Counted from the stretch's first letter, positions 34,624-43,445 are shown. The stretch is 64,000 nucleotides of DNA from UBA9676 sp963837105 (GCA_963837105.1 CAWIMG010000034.1:1-64000), one strand, 5' to 3'. Made by a program: numbers and translations. The notes: generated from the sequence alone by a model not told the origin.

Positions 34624-36471
34624 GTGATTCCCCCCGGGCCTGGTATCACCACCGGCGGTGCGCAGGAGGTGCTCCGCCGCGTCTTCGGCTACGGCTCCTT
34701 CCGGGGCCAGCAGCAGGAGATCATCGACCAGGTGACGGCCGGTGGTGACGCCCTGGTGCTGATGCCCACCGGGGGCGGCAAGTCGCTGTGCTACCAGATA
34801 CCCTCCCTGCTCCGGCCCGGCACCGGGGTGGTGATCTCGCCGCTGATCGCGCTGATGCAGGACCAGGTCGATGCGGCGATCGCGCTGGGCCTGCGGGCGG
34901 GCTTCCTGAACTCGACCCAGAGCCCGTCCGCCCGGCACCAGGTCGAATCCGCCTTCACCGGCGGTGAACTCGATCTGCTGTACCTGGCGCCAGAGCGGCT
35001 GCTGCTGGAGCCGACCCTCCGGCTGCTGGACCGGGGCAGGATCGCGCTGTTCGCCATTGACGAGGCGCATTGCGTGTCGCAGTGGGGGCACGATTTCCGG
35101 CCCGATTACCTGGCTCTTTCCGCACTGCACGAACGGTGGCCAGCCGTCCCGCGGGTGGCGCTGACCGCCACCGCCACCCAGGCCACCCGGACCGAGATCA
35201 CCGAACGGCTGAACCTGGCCGGTGCCCGCCAGTTCATCGCGAGTTTCGACCGGCCGAACATCTGTTACCGGATCGAGCCGAAGACCGAGCCGCGGCGGCA
35301 GCTGCTGGACCTGCTGCGCACCGAGCACAACGGGGACGCGGGCATCGTCTACTGCCTGTCCCGGGCGTCCGTCAACCAGACCGCCGAGTTCCTGGCCGGC
35401 CAGGGGATCACCGCGCTGCCCTACCACGCCGGGCTGGACGGGGCCACCCGGGCCGCGAACCAGGCACGGTTCCTGCGCGAGGACGGGATCGCGATGGTCG
35501 CCACCATCGCCTTCGGGATGGGCATCGACAAGCCGGACGTTCGCTACGTCGCCCATCTCGACCTGCCCAAGTCGGTCGAGGGCTACTACCAGGAGACGGG
35601 CCGGGCGGGCCGGGATGGCCAGCCGTCCACCGCCTGGCTCGCCTACGGCCTGGCCGACGTGGTGCAGCAGCGCAAGCTGATCGATGCGGCCGACGGCGGC
35701 GAAGCACACCGCCGCCGCCAGAGCGCCCGGCTGGATGCGATGCTGGCGCTCTGCGAGACCATCCAGTGCCGCCGGGCCCAGCTGCTGGGCTACTTCGGTG
35801 AGCAGGCGGCGGCCTGCGGCAACTGCGATACCTGCCTGTCGCCGCCGCAGTCCTGGGACGGCACGGTCGCCGCGCAGAAGCTGCTGTCCACGGTGGTCAG
35901 GCTGCAGCGGGAGCGGGGCCAGCGGTTCGGGGCCGGGCACCTGGTCGACATCCTGCTCGGCCGCCAGACCGCCAAGATCAGCCAGCATGATCATGCCTCG
36001 CTGACCGTCTACGGGATCGGCACCGAGCTGACCGAGCCGCAATGGCGCGGCGTGGTCCGCCAACTGCTGGCCCAGGGCCTGCTCGCGGTGGAAGGCGACT
36101 ACGGCACGCTGACCCTGACCGGGGCCAGCGCGGCGGTGCTGCGCGGCCAGCGGGAGGTGCTGCTGCGGCGGGAGCCGGAACGGCCCGCGCGGGCGCCCCG
36201 GGCGCGGCGCCCGGCGGCCGCCGCGCCAGACGGCCTGACCGGCGAGGCGGCCGGGCGGTTCGAGCGGCTGCGGGCCTGGCGGGCCACCACCGCCCGGGAG
36301 CAGGGTGTGCCCGCCTATGTGATCTTCCACGACGCCACCCTGCGGGAGATCGCCGCGACCCGCCCCGGCTCACTGGCCGGGCTGGGCGCGGTGACCGGCA
36401 TCGGCGACAGCAAGCTGGCCAGGTACGGCGAGCAGGTGCTCGCGGTCCTCGCGGCGGACGGGCCGGGGTGA
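34624..36471 (+). CDS. recQ: ATP-dependent DNA helicase RecQ
   Basis: 615 residues with all RecQ parts. Helicase domain 1: FGYGSFRGQQQEIIDQVTAG, Walker A LMPTGGGKSLCYQIPS, DEAH box FAIDEAHCVSQWGHDFRPDY. Helicase domain 2: IVYCLSRASVNQTAEFLAGQ, FGMGIDKPDVRYVAHLDLPK, QETGRAGRDGQPS. A four-Cys zinc site (LCETIQCRRAQLLGYFG, then AACGNCDTC), a winged-helix RQC domain and a C-terminal HRDC domain (AWRATTAREQGVPAYVIFHD to ARYGEQVLAVL) follow. Unwinds DNA 3' to 5' in recombinational repair. An Ala/Arg/Pro-rich linker separates RQC and HRDC. Start GTG 34624. Confidence 0.95.
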   Translation: MIPPGPGITTGGAQEVLRRVFGYGSFRGQQQEIIDQVTAGGDALVLMPTGGGKSLCYQIPSLLRPGTGVVISPLIALMQDQVDAAIALGLRAGFLNSTQSPSARHQVESAFTGGELDLLYLAPERLLLEPTLRLLDRGRIALFAIDEAHCVSQWGHDFRPDYLALSALHERWPAVPRVALTATATQATRTEITERLNLAGARQFIASFDRPNICYRIEPKTEPRRQLLDLLRTEHNGDAGIVYCLSRASVNQTAEFLAGQGITALPYHAGLDGATRAANQARFLREDGIAMVATIAFGMGIDKPDVRYVAHLDLPKSVEGYYQETGRAGRDGQPSTAWLAYGLADVVQQRKLIDAADGGEAHRRRQSARLDAMLALCETIQCRRAQLLGYFGEQAAACGNCDTCLSPPQSWDGTVAAQKLLSTVVRLQRERGQRFGAGHLVDILLGRQTAKISQHDHASLTVYGIGTELTEPQWRGVVRQLLAQGLLAVEGDYGTLTLTGASAAVLRGQREVLLRREPERPARAPRARRPAAAAPDGLTGEAAGRFERLRAWRATTAREQGVPAYVIFHDATLREIAATRPGSLAGLGAVTGIGDSKLARYGEQVLAVLAADGPG

Positions 36472-36815
36472 CCGCTTACCAGCCCGCCGCCTGGCACGAC
36501 CTGTTCACCGCCCACGGCCGGCGCGGCCGCGGCGCTGGCCGGGCTGATCTTCGTCGCGGTGTCGATCAACCTGGCCCAGATCCTGCGGCTGGCGAATCTG
36601 CCCAGGCGGGCGGTGGAGACCCTGGCCATTGCGGTCGGCTGCTGCTGGTGTCGCCGCTGGTGCCCGGGCAGAGCCGGATCGTGCTGGGCACGGAGATCCT
36701 GATCCTGGGCGCGGGCATGGCGGTCGCGCTGCTGGTGCCGCGACTGCGGCTGCGCCGGAACCGGGGCGGCATCGCGGTCAATGCCTGGATTCTGCTGGTC
36801 GAGATCCAGCGCTGA
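36468..36815 (+). pseudogene. Degraded multi-pass membrane protein gene
   Basis: The frame from GTG 36468 begins MTAYQPAAWHDLFTAHG and ends VPGQSRIVLGTEILILGAG, MAVALLVPRLRLRRN and NAWILLVEIQR. The piece between (AALAGLIFVAVSINLAQILR, LANLPRRAVETLAIAVG) lies in a second frame between about 36525 and 36640. Two opposite frameshifts therefore keep the ends in register while scrambling one membrane helix. The protein class is a common actinobacterial multi-pass membrane protein of unknown role, normally ~165 residues. The two middle helices between LRLRRN and NAWILLVEIQR also appear deleted. Overlaps the recQ stop (GTGA). Confidence 0.65.
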
Positions 36816-36881
36816 ACCCCCTCACCACACCGGCCACGGTAGGTTGGCGTGATCGCGGTCCGCGGCAGGAAATGAGGGCTC

Positions 36882-38177
36882 ATGGGACGGGGATCCGGTC
36901 AAGATGCACGCGAGCCGGTGCTGTGGAACCCGTTCGCCAACATGGCGGGCCTGGCCGATGGTGCCGGGCCGGTCACCATCGTGCGCGGGCAGGGCTCGTC
37001 CGTCTTCGACGACACCGGCCGCGCCTACCTGGATGCCCTGGCCAGCCTCTGGTACTGCAGTGTCGGTCACGGCCGGGCCGAGCTGGCCGATGCCGCGGCC
37101 CGGCAGATCCGCGCCCTGGCCGGTTACCAGGTCTTCGAGCACTTCTCCAACCCGCCCGCCGAGGAACTGGCGGAACGGGTGGCCGGGCTGTCCCCGGTGC
37201 CGGGCGCCAAGGTGTTCTTCACTCCCGGCGGCGGATCGGACGCGGTCGACACCGCCGCGAAGCTCGCCCGTGCCTACTGGCGCGCGGTGGGCCAGCCCGG
37301 CAAGCAGATCACCATCGGCCGGTACCACGCCTACCACGGCATGAACGCGTACGGGACGTCACTGGGCGGCATCCCGGCGAACACCGATGCGTTCCTGCCC
37401 CTGGTCTCCCAGATCGAGCACGTGGCCTGGGACGACCCGGCAGCGCTGGACAAGACCATCGAGCAGCTGGGCGCGGCCCGGGTGGCGGCGTTCTTCTGCG
37501 AGCCGGTGATCGGGGCGGGCGGGGTCTACCCGCCGCCGGCTGGCTACCTGGCGGCGGTGCGCGAGATCTGCCGCCGGCACGACGTCCTGTTCGTCTCCGA
37601 CGAAGTGATCACCGGCTTCGGCCGGGTCGGGACCTGGTTCGCCAGCGAGCGGTTCGGCCTCGACCCGGATCTGATCACCGGGGCCAAGGGCCTCAGCTCC
37701 GGCTACGCCCCGATCGGAGCGGTGGTCATCTCGCCGCGGGTGGCCGAGCCGTTCTGGCGGCCCGGCTCCCGCGAGGTGTTCCGGCACGGGTACACCTACT
37801 CGGCCCATCCGGCGGCATGCGCGGTGGCGCTGGCCAACCTGGCACTGATCGAGCGGGAGCAACTGGTCAGCCGGGTAGCCGCGCTGGCCCCGGTGCTGGC
37901 GGCTGCGCTGGCCCCGCTGGCCGGGCACGAACTGGTGGCCGAGGTGCGGGCCGGCACCGGGCTGCTGGCCGCGGTCGAGATCGCCGAGGACGCACTGGCC
38001 GCCGATCCCGGTATCGGCCCGCGGCTGGTGGCCGCCGTCCGTGAGCGCGGGGTGATCACCCGCTTGCTGCGCGGGGTGGCGCTGCAGGTCTCACCGCCGT
38101 TCGTGATCACCGAGGACGAGATCGGGCAGATCGCGGCCGTGTTCGCGGACGCGCTGGACGCCGAACTGCACCGCTGA
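36882..38177 (+). CDS. Class III aminotransferase
   Basis: 431 residues. PLP fold type I, class III: substrate-side LWNPFANMAGLADGAGPVT, FFTPGGGSDAVDTAAKLARA (phosphate loop), cofactor Asp240 in VLFVSDEVITGFGRVGTWFA and Schiff-base Lys269 in LITGAKGLSSGYAPIGAVVI. The family uses omega-amines (beta-alanine, GABA, putrescine, taurine) with pyruvate or 2-oxoglutarate as acceptor. The WNPF/FANM start resembles omega-amino acid:pyruvate transaminases. GAGG precedes the ATG. Followed by a convergent amidohydrolase. Exact donor unknown. Confidence 0.9.
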   Translation: MGRGSGQDAREPVLWNPFANMAGLADGAGPVTIVRGQGSSVFDDTGRAYLDALASLWYCSVGHGRAELADAAARQIRALAGYQVFEHFSNPPAEELAERVAGLSPVPGAKVFFTPGGGSDAVDTAAKLARAYWRAVGQPGKQITIGRYHAYHGMNAYGTSLGGIPANTDAFLPLVSQIEHVAWDDPAALDKTIEQLGAARVAAFFCEPVIGAGGVYPPPAGYLAAVREICRRHDVLFVSDEVITGFGRVGTWFASERFGLDPDLITGAKGLSSGYAPIGAVVISPRVAEPFWRPGSREVFRHGYTYSAHPAACAVALANLALIEREQLVSRVAALAPVLAAALAPLAGHELVAEVRAGTGLLAAVEIAEDALAADPGIGPRLVAAVRERGVITRLLRGVALQVSPPFVITEDEIGQIAAVFADALDAELHR

Positions 38178-38194
38178 CCCCGCCGCCTGATAGG

Positions 38195-39037
38195 TCAGGC
38201 CAGGCCCAGGATGCCGGCCGCGTTGCCGTGCAGCAGCCGGTGCTGTACCTCGTCCGGCAGCCCCAGGCCGTCCAGTTCGGCCAGGCACCGCTGTGGGGTC
38301 AGGAACGGGAAGTCGCTGCCCCACACGAACTGCCCGGATAGCCGGCCGCGCAGTTCGGCGATCACCTCCGCCGGAATCCGGCGGGGTGACCAGCCGGAGA
38401 TGTCGATGTAGACGTTGGTCTTGTGCAGGGCCATCGCGATCAGTTCCAGGTGCCAGGGCCAGCCGAAATGAGCGGCCACCACGGTCAGCCCCGGATGGTC
38501 CGCGGCGACGGCGTCCAGCCGTATCGGCCGGGCATAGTCGAGCCGGATGCCCTGGCCGCCCGGCTGCCTGGCGCCGATCCCGCTGGTCCCGGTGTGGAAC
38601 AGGGCCAGCAGGCCATGCTGCTCGCAGGCGGCGAACAGCGGCGAGAACGCCGGGTCGTCGGGGGCGAACGCCTGCAGTGACGGATGGAACTTGACCCCGC
38701 GCAGGCCCAGCGCCGCGATGTTCGCCACCTCGGCGACAGCGGCCGCGCCCTTGTGCGGGTTGACGCTGCCGAGCCCGGTGAAGACGTCCGGGTGGTCACG
38801 GCAGGCGGCGGCCACCGTCTCGTTCGGCACCCGCGGGCGGCCGGTCGCGGTCTCGGCGTCCCAGGCCAGCAGCACCGCCCTGGCATCCAGGTCGCGGTAG
38901 GCGGCGGCGAGGCTGGCCAGTGACATGCGGGTCACCGGGGACCGGAAATAGGCCTCGGCCGCTTCGACGTAACCCGCCATGCTGCAGTCGAGCCAGTCCG
39001 GGGTGGGCAGGTGGACATGGAAGTCGATGGCTCGCAT
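38195..39037 (-). CDS. Amidohydrolase-family metalloenzyme (amidohydrolase_2)
   Basis: 280 residues, TIM-barrel: AIDFHVHLPTPDWLD (HxH metal motif), GLRGVKFHPSLQAFAPDD, LLALFHTGTSGIG, LTVVAAHFGWPWHLELIAMA and FVWGSDFPFLTPQRCLAELD (C-terminal metal Asp). Members are decarboxylases or hydrolases such as gamma-resorcylate or ACMSD-like enzymes; the exact reaction is unknown. A strong GGGAGGGG site precedes ATG 39037. Divergent from the DinB-family gene. Confidence 0.88.
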   Translation of the reverse strand: MRAIDFHVHLPTPDWLDCSMAGYVEAAEAYFRSPVTRMSLASLAAAYRDLDARAVLLAWDAETATGRPRVPNETVAAACRDHPDVFTGLGSVNPHKGAAAVAEVANIAALGLRGVKFHPSLQAFAPDDPAFSPLFAACEQHGLLALFHTGTSGIGARQPGGQGIRLDYARPIRLDAVAADHPGLTVVAAHFGWPWHLELIAMALHKTNVYIDISGWSPRRIPAEVIAELRGRLSGQFVWGSDFPFLTPQRCLAELDGLGLPDEVQHRLLHGNAAGILGLA

Positions 39038-39110
39038 ATCGCCCCTCCCGCACGAGTGTCAGACCTGGCGCCTACCGTGGCAGTACGGGCAACGAGCGGA
39101 AGGCGGCATC

Positions 39111-39629
39111 ATGAACAGTACTCAGGCCACCGTGACCGGGGAGCGGGCGGATCTGCTGGCGTCGCTGGCCCGGCAGCGCCATTTCCTGCGTCACACGGTC
39201 CGGGACCTGACCGACGAGCAGGCCAGGCAGCGCACCACCGTGAGCGAACTGTGCCTGGGTGGCCTGATCAAGCACGTCGCGGCGGTCGAGCAGCGCTGGA
39301 TGCGCTTCATCGCCGATGGGCCGCAGGCCATGGCCGGCGGCGGAAGTGGCGACCCGGACGCCTGGGCGAACCTGTTCCGGATGCTGGACACCGAAACCCT
39401 GGCCGGGCTGCTGGCGGAGTATGAGCGGGTGGCGCGGCAGACCGATGAACTGGTGGCCGCGCTGCCGGACCTGGATGCCGAGCAGCCACTGAACTCACCC
39501 TGGTTCCCGCCGGGTACCCGGTGGACGGCCCGGCGGGTAGTGCTGCACGTGATCGCCGAGACCGCGCAGCACGCCGGTCATGCCGACATCATCCGGGAGT
39601 CGCTGGACGGCCAGAAGACGATGGGCTGA
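39111..39629 (+). CDS. DinB/DUF664-family putative metal-dependent protein
   Basis: 172 residues. Four-helix bundle with the metal-binding histidines of the DinB superfamily: LCLGGLIKHVAAVEQRWMRF (first His) and VVLHVIAETAQHAGHADIIR (HxxxH pair). Part of the mycothiol/bacillithiol-dependent transferase-like group; actinobacterial members may use mycothiol. The 3' end overlaps the convergent transporter gene by about 40 bases, a real overlap since both C-termini are family-typical or low-complexity. Confidence 0.88.
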   Translation: MNSTQATVTGERADLLASLARQRHFLRHTVRDLTDEQARQRTTVSELCLGGLIKHVAAVEQRWMRFIADGPQAMAGGGSGDPDAWANLFRMLDTETLAGLLAEYERVARQTDELVAALPDLDAEQPLNSPWFPPGTRWTARRVVLHVIAETAQHAGHADIIRESLDGQKTMG

Positions 39630-40587
39630 CCGGCTGATCGGCGGGCGGCGGTGCCGCGCGCCGGGCTGTGCTGGCGGCCCGGCTGATCGCCAGCACGCCG
39701 CCGCAGACCAGCGCGGCGCCCCCGGCCTGGCTCAGGCTCGGCCGCTGGCCGAGGACCACGGCGGCCAGTGCCAGCGCCGCCACCGGCTGCAGCAGGAGCA
39801 GCAGCGATGACATCGCCGCGGGCAGCCGGGGCAGCGAGGACGTGATCAGCAGCCAGCCCAGCGTCTGGCTGGTGACCGATAGCAGCAGCAGCCACCGCAG
39901 CGACGGCCAGGGCACGTCCAGCCGCAGGCCACCGAACGCCAGGCCGAGCAGCAGGGCCCCGGCGGCCGCCCCGATGGTGGCCTCGGACAGTGGCCCGGCG
40001 ATGTGCCGGGTCCCGATCGACGACTGCCGCATGATGAGCAGGAACGCGGCGTAGGCAGCCGAAGTGCCGATCCCGAACACGATGCCGGCCAGCGGGTGGG
40101 AGTCGCCCGCCCCGGCACCAGCCAGCCCGGAGACCAGCGCCACGCCGGCCATCACCACCGGCAGCCCGATCAGGAAACTGCGGGCCGGCCGCTCCCGCAG
40201 CAGCACCCAGGCCGCTGCCATCACGAACAGCACCTGCAAGTTCCCCAGCACGGTGGCGATCCCGGCGCCCACGTCCGCGATCGTGTGATTCCACAGCACC
40301 AGGTCGGCCGCGAGGAAGCCGCCCGCGGCCAGCGCCCCGAGCCTGGCCCGCGGCAGCCGTGGGCCGAGTCGCCGCTGCTCGGCGATCGCCAGCAGGATGA
40401 GCACCGGCAGCGCAAGGAAGCAACGGTAGAAGGCGGCGGTAGCCGGGCCGGTGTGAGCCAGCGTCACCAGCACGGCCGAGGCGGATATGCAGGCCGCCCC
40501 CAGGCCCGCTGCCACGAGCGCCCGCCGGCTATCCGCCTGACCAGGCGCGGCGGTCCGCGAGTCACTGCCAGGATCGTTGCCTGTCAT
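39589..40587 (-). CDS. EamA/DMT-superfamily transporter
   Basis: 332 residues from ATG 40587. Ten predicted membrane helices in two EamA repeats (RRALVAAGLGAACISASAVL with TGPATAAFYRCFLALPVLIL; then DSHPLAGIVFGIGTSAAYAA to LLQPVAALALAAVVLGQRPS). Ends in a Pro/Ser-rich cytoplasmic tail. Only 25 bases separate its start from the divergent CGNR regulator gene, so the two share one promoter region and the regulator probably controls this exporter. Confidence 0.87.
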   Translation of the reverse strand: MTGNDPGSDSRTAAPGQADSRRALVAAGLGAACISASAVLVTLAHTGPATAAFYRCFLALPVLILLAIAEQRRLGPRLPRARLGALAAGGFLAADLVLWNHTIADVGAGIATVLGNLQVLFVMAAAWVLLRERPARSFLIGLPVVMAGVALVSGLAGAGAGDSHPLAGIVFGIGTSAAYAAFLLIMRQSSIGTRHIAGPLSEATIGAAAGALLLGLAFGGLRLDVPWPSLRWLLLLSVTSQTLGWLLITSSLPRLPAAMSSLLLLLQPVAALALAAVVLGQRPSLSQAGGAALVCGGVLAISRAASTARRAAPPPADQPVSPSSSGRPATPG

Positions 40588-40612
40588 GACCGTTCTCGCA
40601 TACGGTACTGAC

Positions 40613-41209
40613 ATGACGCTCACTCTACGAGAGCGGGCCGACAGGAGTCAAAGCGGCTTTGGTGCTGACCTGGTGGAGGCGCTGACCGCCTGCGCCGAGC
40701 TGATCAACACCGGCCGGGCGGATGCCGGAGATGGCCTGCGCGAGGTGGCCGACGTGCGGGAGTTCGGCGCGCGCTACGACTTCGTGGGCCGTGCGGCCGA
40801 CCGGGCCGACGTCACCCTGCTGCGCGCTCACCGGTCCCGGCTGGACGAGATCGTCACTGCCTGCGAGGCAGGCAGGCAGCCGGCCGCGGTCGGCATGCTG
40901 AACGCCCTGCTGGCGGAGACCGGAGCGACCCCGCAGATCGTGGACCATGGCGGCCGGGGACCACACATCCACGTCTCCTCGCCCACCGCGCCGCTGGCCG
41001 ACCGGATGGCGGCGCACTTCGCGATGGGCCTGGCCGAACTGGTGGTCGCGGGGGAAAGCGAGCGGTTCCGCAGCTGCGCATCGCCAGCCTGCCGGGCCGT
41101 CTTCCTGGACCTGTCCCGTAACCGCTCGCGCCGCTACTGCGACAGCCGCACATGCGGCAACCGGATCCACGTCGCCGCCTACCGCGCCCGCCGCGCCACC
41201 GCCAGCTAA
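40613..41209 (+). CDS. CGNR zinc-finger / ABATE-domain regulator
   Basis: 198 residues. N-terminal ABATE-like helical sensor region (DLVEALTACAELINTGRADA; ALLAETGATPQIVDHGGRGP) and a C-terminal CGNR zinc finger: FRSCASPACRAVFLDLSRNR followed by RRYCDSRTCGNRIHVAAYRA, with the four zinc Cys and the CGNR tetrapeptide. Regarded as stress- or ligand-sensing transcription factors in actinomycetes. Divergent from and almost abutting the EamA exporter gene, the likely target. ATG 40613 lies very near the probable transcription start, so a leaderless mRNA is possible. Confidence 0.87.
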   Translation: MTLTLRERADRSQSGFGADLVEALTACAELINTGRADAGDGLREVADVREFGARYDFVGRAADRADVTLLRAHRSRLDEIVTACEAGRQPAAVGMLNALLAETGATPQIVDHGGRGPHIHVSSPTAPLADRMAAHFAMGLAELVVAGESERFRSCASPACRAVFLDLSRNRSRRYCDSRTCGNRIHVAAYRARRATAS

Positions 41210-41211
41210 CC

Positions 41212-41259
41212 CCTGAGCCCCAACTCACCCGAGCCCCAACTCACCTGAGCCACACTCTC
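41212..41259. repeat. Three 16-base tandem repeats
   Basis: Units CCTGAGCCCCAACTCA (41212-41227) and CCCGAGCCCCAACTCA (41228-41243), then a diverged third unit to 41259, immediately after the CGNR gene and before its terminator. No function apparent. Confidence 0.7.
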
Positions 41260-41276
41260 CCCTGACCAGACATGAT

Positions 41277-41306
41277 CGATGTGGGCTGTGGTAGCAGCCC
41301 ACATCG
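41277..41306 (+). terminator. Hairpin terminator after the CGNR gene
   Basis: Perfect 12-base arms CGATGTGGGCTG and CAGCCCACATCG around a six-base loop, without a T tract, as is usual for actinomycete hairpin terminators. Located about 70 bases after the CGNR stop. Confidence 0.65.
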
Positions 41307-41411
41307 GCCAAGTCCCCCGGCGGGTCGGCAGTCTGCGGTTGGCGGGCAGCCGTTTTGCCTGATGGCGGGCTGGGTAGCAGGGGATCGTGGCGGTCCGGAG
41401 GTGACGGCGGG

Positions 41412-42305
41412 GTGAGCCCGGAGCCGGAGAAGGTGCCGGTCGAGGTCGATGGTCGCCAGCTGATTCTCACCAACCTGGGCAAGGTGCTGTACCCGGCGGC
41501 GGGCTTCACCAAGGCGCAGGTGATCGACTACTACCTGCGGGTGGCGCCGGTGCTGCTGCCGCACCTGGCTGGCCGGCCGCTCACGCTCAAGCGTTACCCG
41601 GACGGGGTGACCGGCCAGTATTTCTACGCCAAGCACGCCCCCGATCACCGGCCCGCCTGGGTGGAGACGGTCCGGCTGCCGTCGGAGGGATCCCGGGCGC
41701 GTGGCACATCCGTGCGCTACCTGCTGGCCGGCGACCTGCCCACGCTGATCTGGACGGCCAACCTGGCCGGCCTGGAACTGCACGTACCGATGTGGCGGCT
41801 GCCCGGGGTGGGCCGGCCCGACCTGCTCATGTTCGATCTGGACCCGGGGCCGCCGGCTGGCCTCGTCGAGTGCTGCGCCGTCGCCCAGTTGCTGCGGCCG
41901 CTGCTGGCCGAGCAGGGGCTGGAGCCGCTGGCGAAGACCTCGGGCGGGAAGGGCCTGCAGCTGATGGCGGCCATCACCGGGCTCACCTCGGAACAGGCCA
42001 GCAAGCTGGCGCGGGATCTGGCCGAGCGGCTGGCCCACGCTCATCCGGAGCTGGTGGTGTCCAGAATGACCAGGGCGCTGCGGCCAGGGAAGGTGCTGGT
42101 GGACTGGAGCCAGAACAACGCGGCCAAGACCACGGTTGCCCCTTACTCGCTCCGGGCGATGCCCCAGCCGACCGTGTCCACCCCGGTGACCTGGGCAGAG
42201 ATCGGCTCCTGCGGCGAGCCCGGGGATCTGGTGTTCACCAGTGACGATGTGCTGGCCCGGGTCGCCGGCCACGGCGACCTGCTGGCGCCACTGCTCGGCG
42301 GCTGA
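41412..42305 (+). CDS. LigD-type polymerase/primase domain protein (NHEJ)
   Basis: 297 residues. Archaeo-eukaryotic primase-like POL domain as in LigD: VDGRQLILTNLGKVLYPAAG, KAQVIDYYLRVAPVLLPHLA, LTLKRYPDGVTGQYFYAKHA, catalytic Asp pair in LLMFDLDPGPPAGLV, KTSGGKGLQLMAAI and LVDWSQNNAAKTTVAPYSLR. Adds nucleotides, preferably ribonucleotides, at double-strand breaks before ligation. No ligase or nuclease domain is fused and no ku or ligase gene is nearby, so it is a split LigD as seen in many actinomycetes. GTG 41412 chosen; GGAGG lies 10-11 bases upstream. Confidence 0.9.
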   Translation: MSPEPEKVPVEVDGRQLILTNLGKVLYPAAGFTKAQVIDYYLRVAPVLLPHLAGRPLTLKRYPDGVTGQYFYAKHAPDHRPAWVETVRLPSEGSRARGTSVRYLLAGDLPTLIWTANLAGLELHVPMWRLPGVGRPDLLMFDLDPGPPAGLVECCAVAQLLRPLLAEQGLEPLAKTSGGKGLQLMAAITGLTSEQASKLARDLAERLAHAHPELVVSRMTRALRPGKVLVDWSQNNAAKTTVAPYSLRAMPQPTVSTPVTWAEIGSCGEPGDLVFTSDDVLARVAGHGDLLAPLLGG

Positions 42306-42383
42306 CCGGAACCGGCCGGGATTCCGGGAGCGGCCGGCACCGGGCCGGCTATAAAGGACGGCCGGCCCGGTGCCGGTCCGGCG

Positions 42384-42725
42384 TCAGGCCGGGGCCGGGC
42401 CGATGTCGATGATGACGCAGGGCTCGTCCCCGACCACCCAGGCGTCATGACCCGGACTGACCACGTGGGCGTCACCAGGGCCGAACTCGAGCTGAGTGCC
42501 ATCGTCCATCCGCACCGCGAACCGGCCGGACAGCACGACCCCGGTGTGGGCTACCTGGCAGGAACTGGTGCCGGCGGCCGGGCCGATGTCGGTGGACCAG
42601 CGGAAACCGGGCCGGAAGTCGGCTCTTGCGATCATGGCCCCGTCCAGGACGACCACGTTCAGGTCGCCGTGCTCAAAGCTCCGCTTCTGGTCCGGGGTGT
42701 CAAGGTTCTTCGCTGCCAGCGTCAT
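42384..42725 (-). CDS. Small cupin-domain protein
   Basis: 113 residues; GGAGG upstream of ATG 42725. Single cupin barrel: LNVVVLDGAMIARADFRPGF, CQVAHTGVVLSGRFAVRMDD (motif 1-like, one His) and LEFGPGDAHVVSPGHDAWVV (motif 2-like). No obvious enzymatic signature. Transcribed divergently from a second cupin gene; the 198 bases between them hold a large inverted repeat. Confidence 0.85.
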   Translation of the reverse strand: MTLAAKNLDTPDQKRSFEHGDLNVVVLDGAMIARADFRPGFRWSTDIGPAAGTSSCQVAHTGVVLSGRFAVRMDDGTQLEFGPGDAHVVSPGHDAWVVGDEPCVIIDIGPAPA

Positions 42726-42788
42726 GGTGTGCCTCCGATAAGACGAAGTGGTGTTACCGGCATGCTGCGCGGCACCGCCGGGCCCTCG

Positions 42789-42845
42789 CATCGGGGAGAA
42801 TACGTAACCGCCGCGGCCGGGACCGGTTACGTGTTCTCCCCGATG
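42789..42845. promoter_or_regulatory. 21-base inverted repeat between divergent cupin genes
   Basis: Arms 42789-42809 and 42825-42845 are complementary at 20 of 21 positions, separated by 15 bases. The inner part reads TACGTAACC and GGTTACGTG. It sits between two divergent starts, 64 bases from one and 79 from the other, so an operator shared by both genes is more likely than a terminator. A cruciform or attenuator role is possible. Confidence 0.6.
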
Positions 42846-42923
42846 CCCATCCGCCCCCTGCCGCCGACGATGGAGGCCAGGCAAGAACCGCCGCCAGCGC
42901 GCGGCGCGATGAGGAGGGACGAG

Positions 42924-43445
42924 ATGAGCAGCGCACTAGACGCGATGACCGGGTCTGCGCCCACGACGGTCAGCCAGGCCTGGTGGTTCCTGGGCACGCT
43001 GGTGGTGGAGCACCGCCTGGCCACCAGCGATCTCCCGGTGGTCCTGGAGACGACCCTGCCGGCCGGGGCCGCGCCGCCCCGGCACTTGCACAACGACGCC
43101 GATGACAGCTGGTACCTGCTGGCCGGTGAGATCGTTGTCCGCTCCGGTGACCAGATATCGCTGGCCCGGCCGGGGCAGTGGGTGTCACTGCCGCGCAGCG
43201 TTCCGCATTCGTTCCGGGTGGTCGGTCAGGAGCCGGCCAGGATACTGGGGGTGCATGCGGACGCCGGGTTCGTGGGCTTTGTGCATGATCTGGGCGAGCC
43301 CGCCGCGGCGCTGGGGCTGCCGCCGCCGGGGGACGGACCGAACCTGGAGGACCTGTCCAGGTCCATGGCCGAGCATGACGTCATCGTGGTGGGGCCGTCG
43401 ATGACCGAGGAGGAGGCCGACGCCTTCCTGGCCAGCCTGGGCTGA
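42924..43445 (+). CDS. Cupin-domain protein
   Basis: 173 residues; start ATG 42924 has GAGGAGGG eight bases upstream (ATG 42909 is also in frame). Cupin motif 1 with metal ligands LPAGAAPPRHLHNDADDSWY, motif 2 WVSLPRSVPHSFRVVG. The HxHxxxE-like set reads HLHNDADDS, with Asp where Glu is usual. Resembles quercetin dioxygenase-like small cupins. The C-terminal MTEEEADAFLASLG is an acidic helix. Reaction unknown. Confidence 0.85.
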   Translation: MSSALDAMTGSAPTTVSQAWWFLGTLVVEHRLATSDLPVVLETTLPAGAAPPRHLHNDADDSWYLLAGEIVVRSGDQISLARPGQWVSLPRSVPHSFRVVGQEPARILGVHADAGFVGFVHDLGEPAAALGLPPPGDGPNLEDLSRSMAEHDVIVVGPSMTEEEADAFLASLG

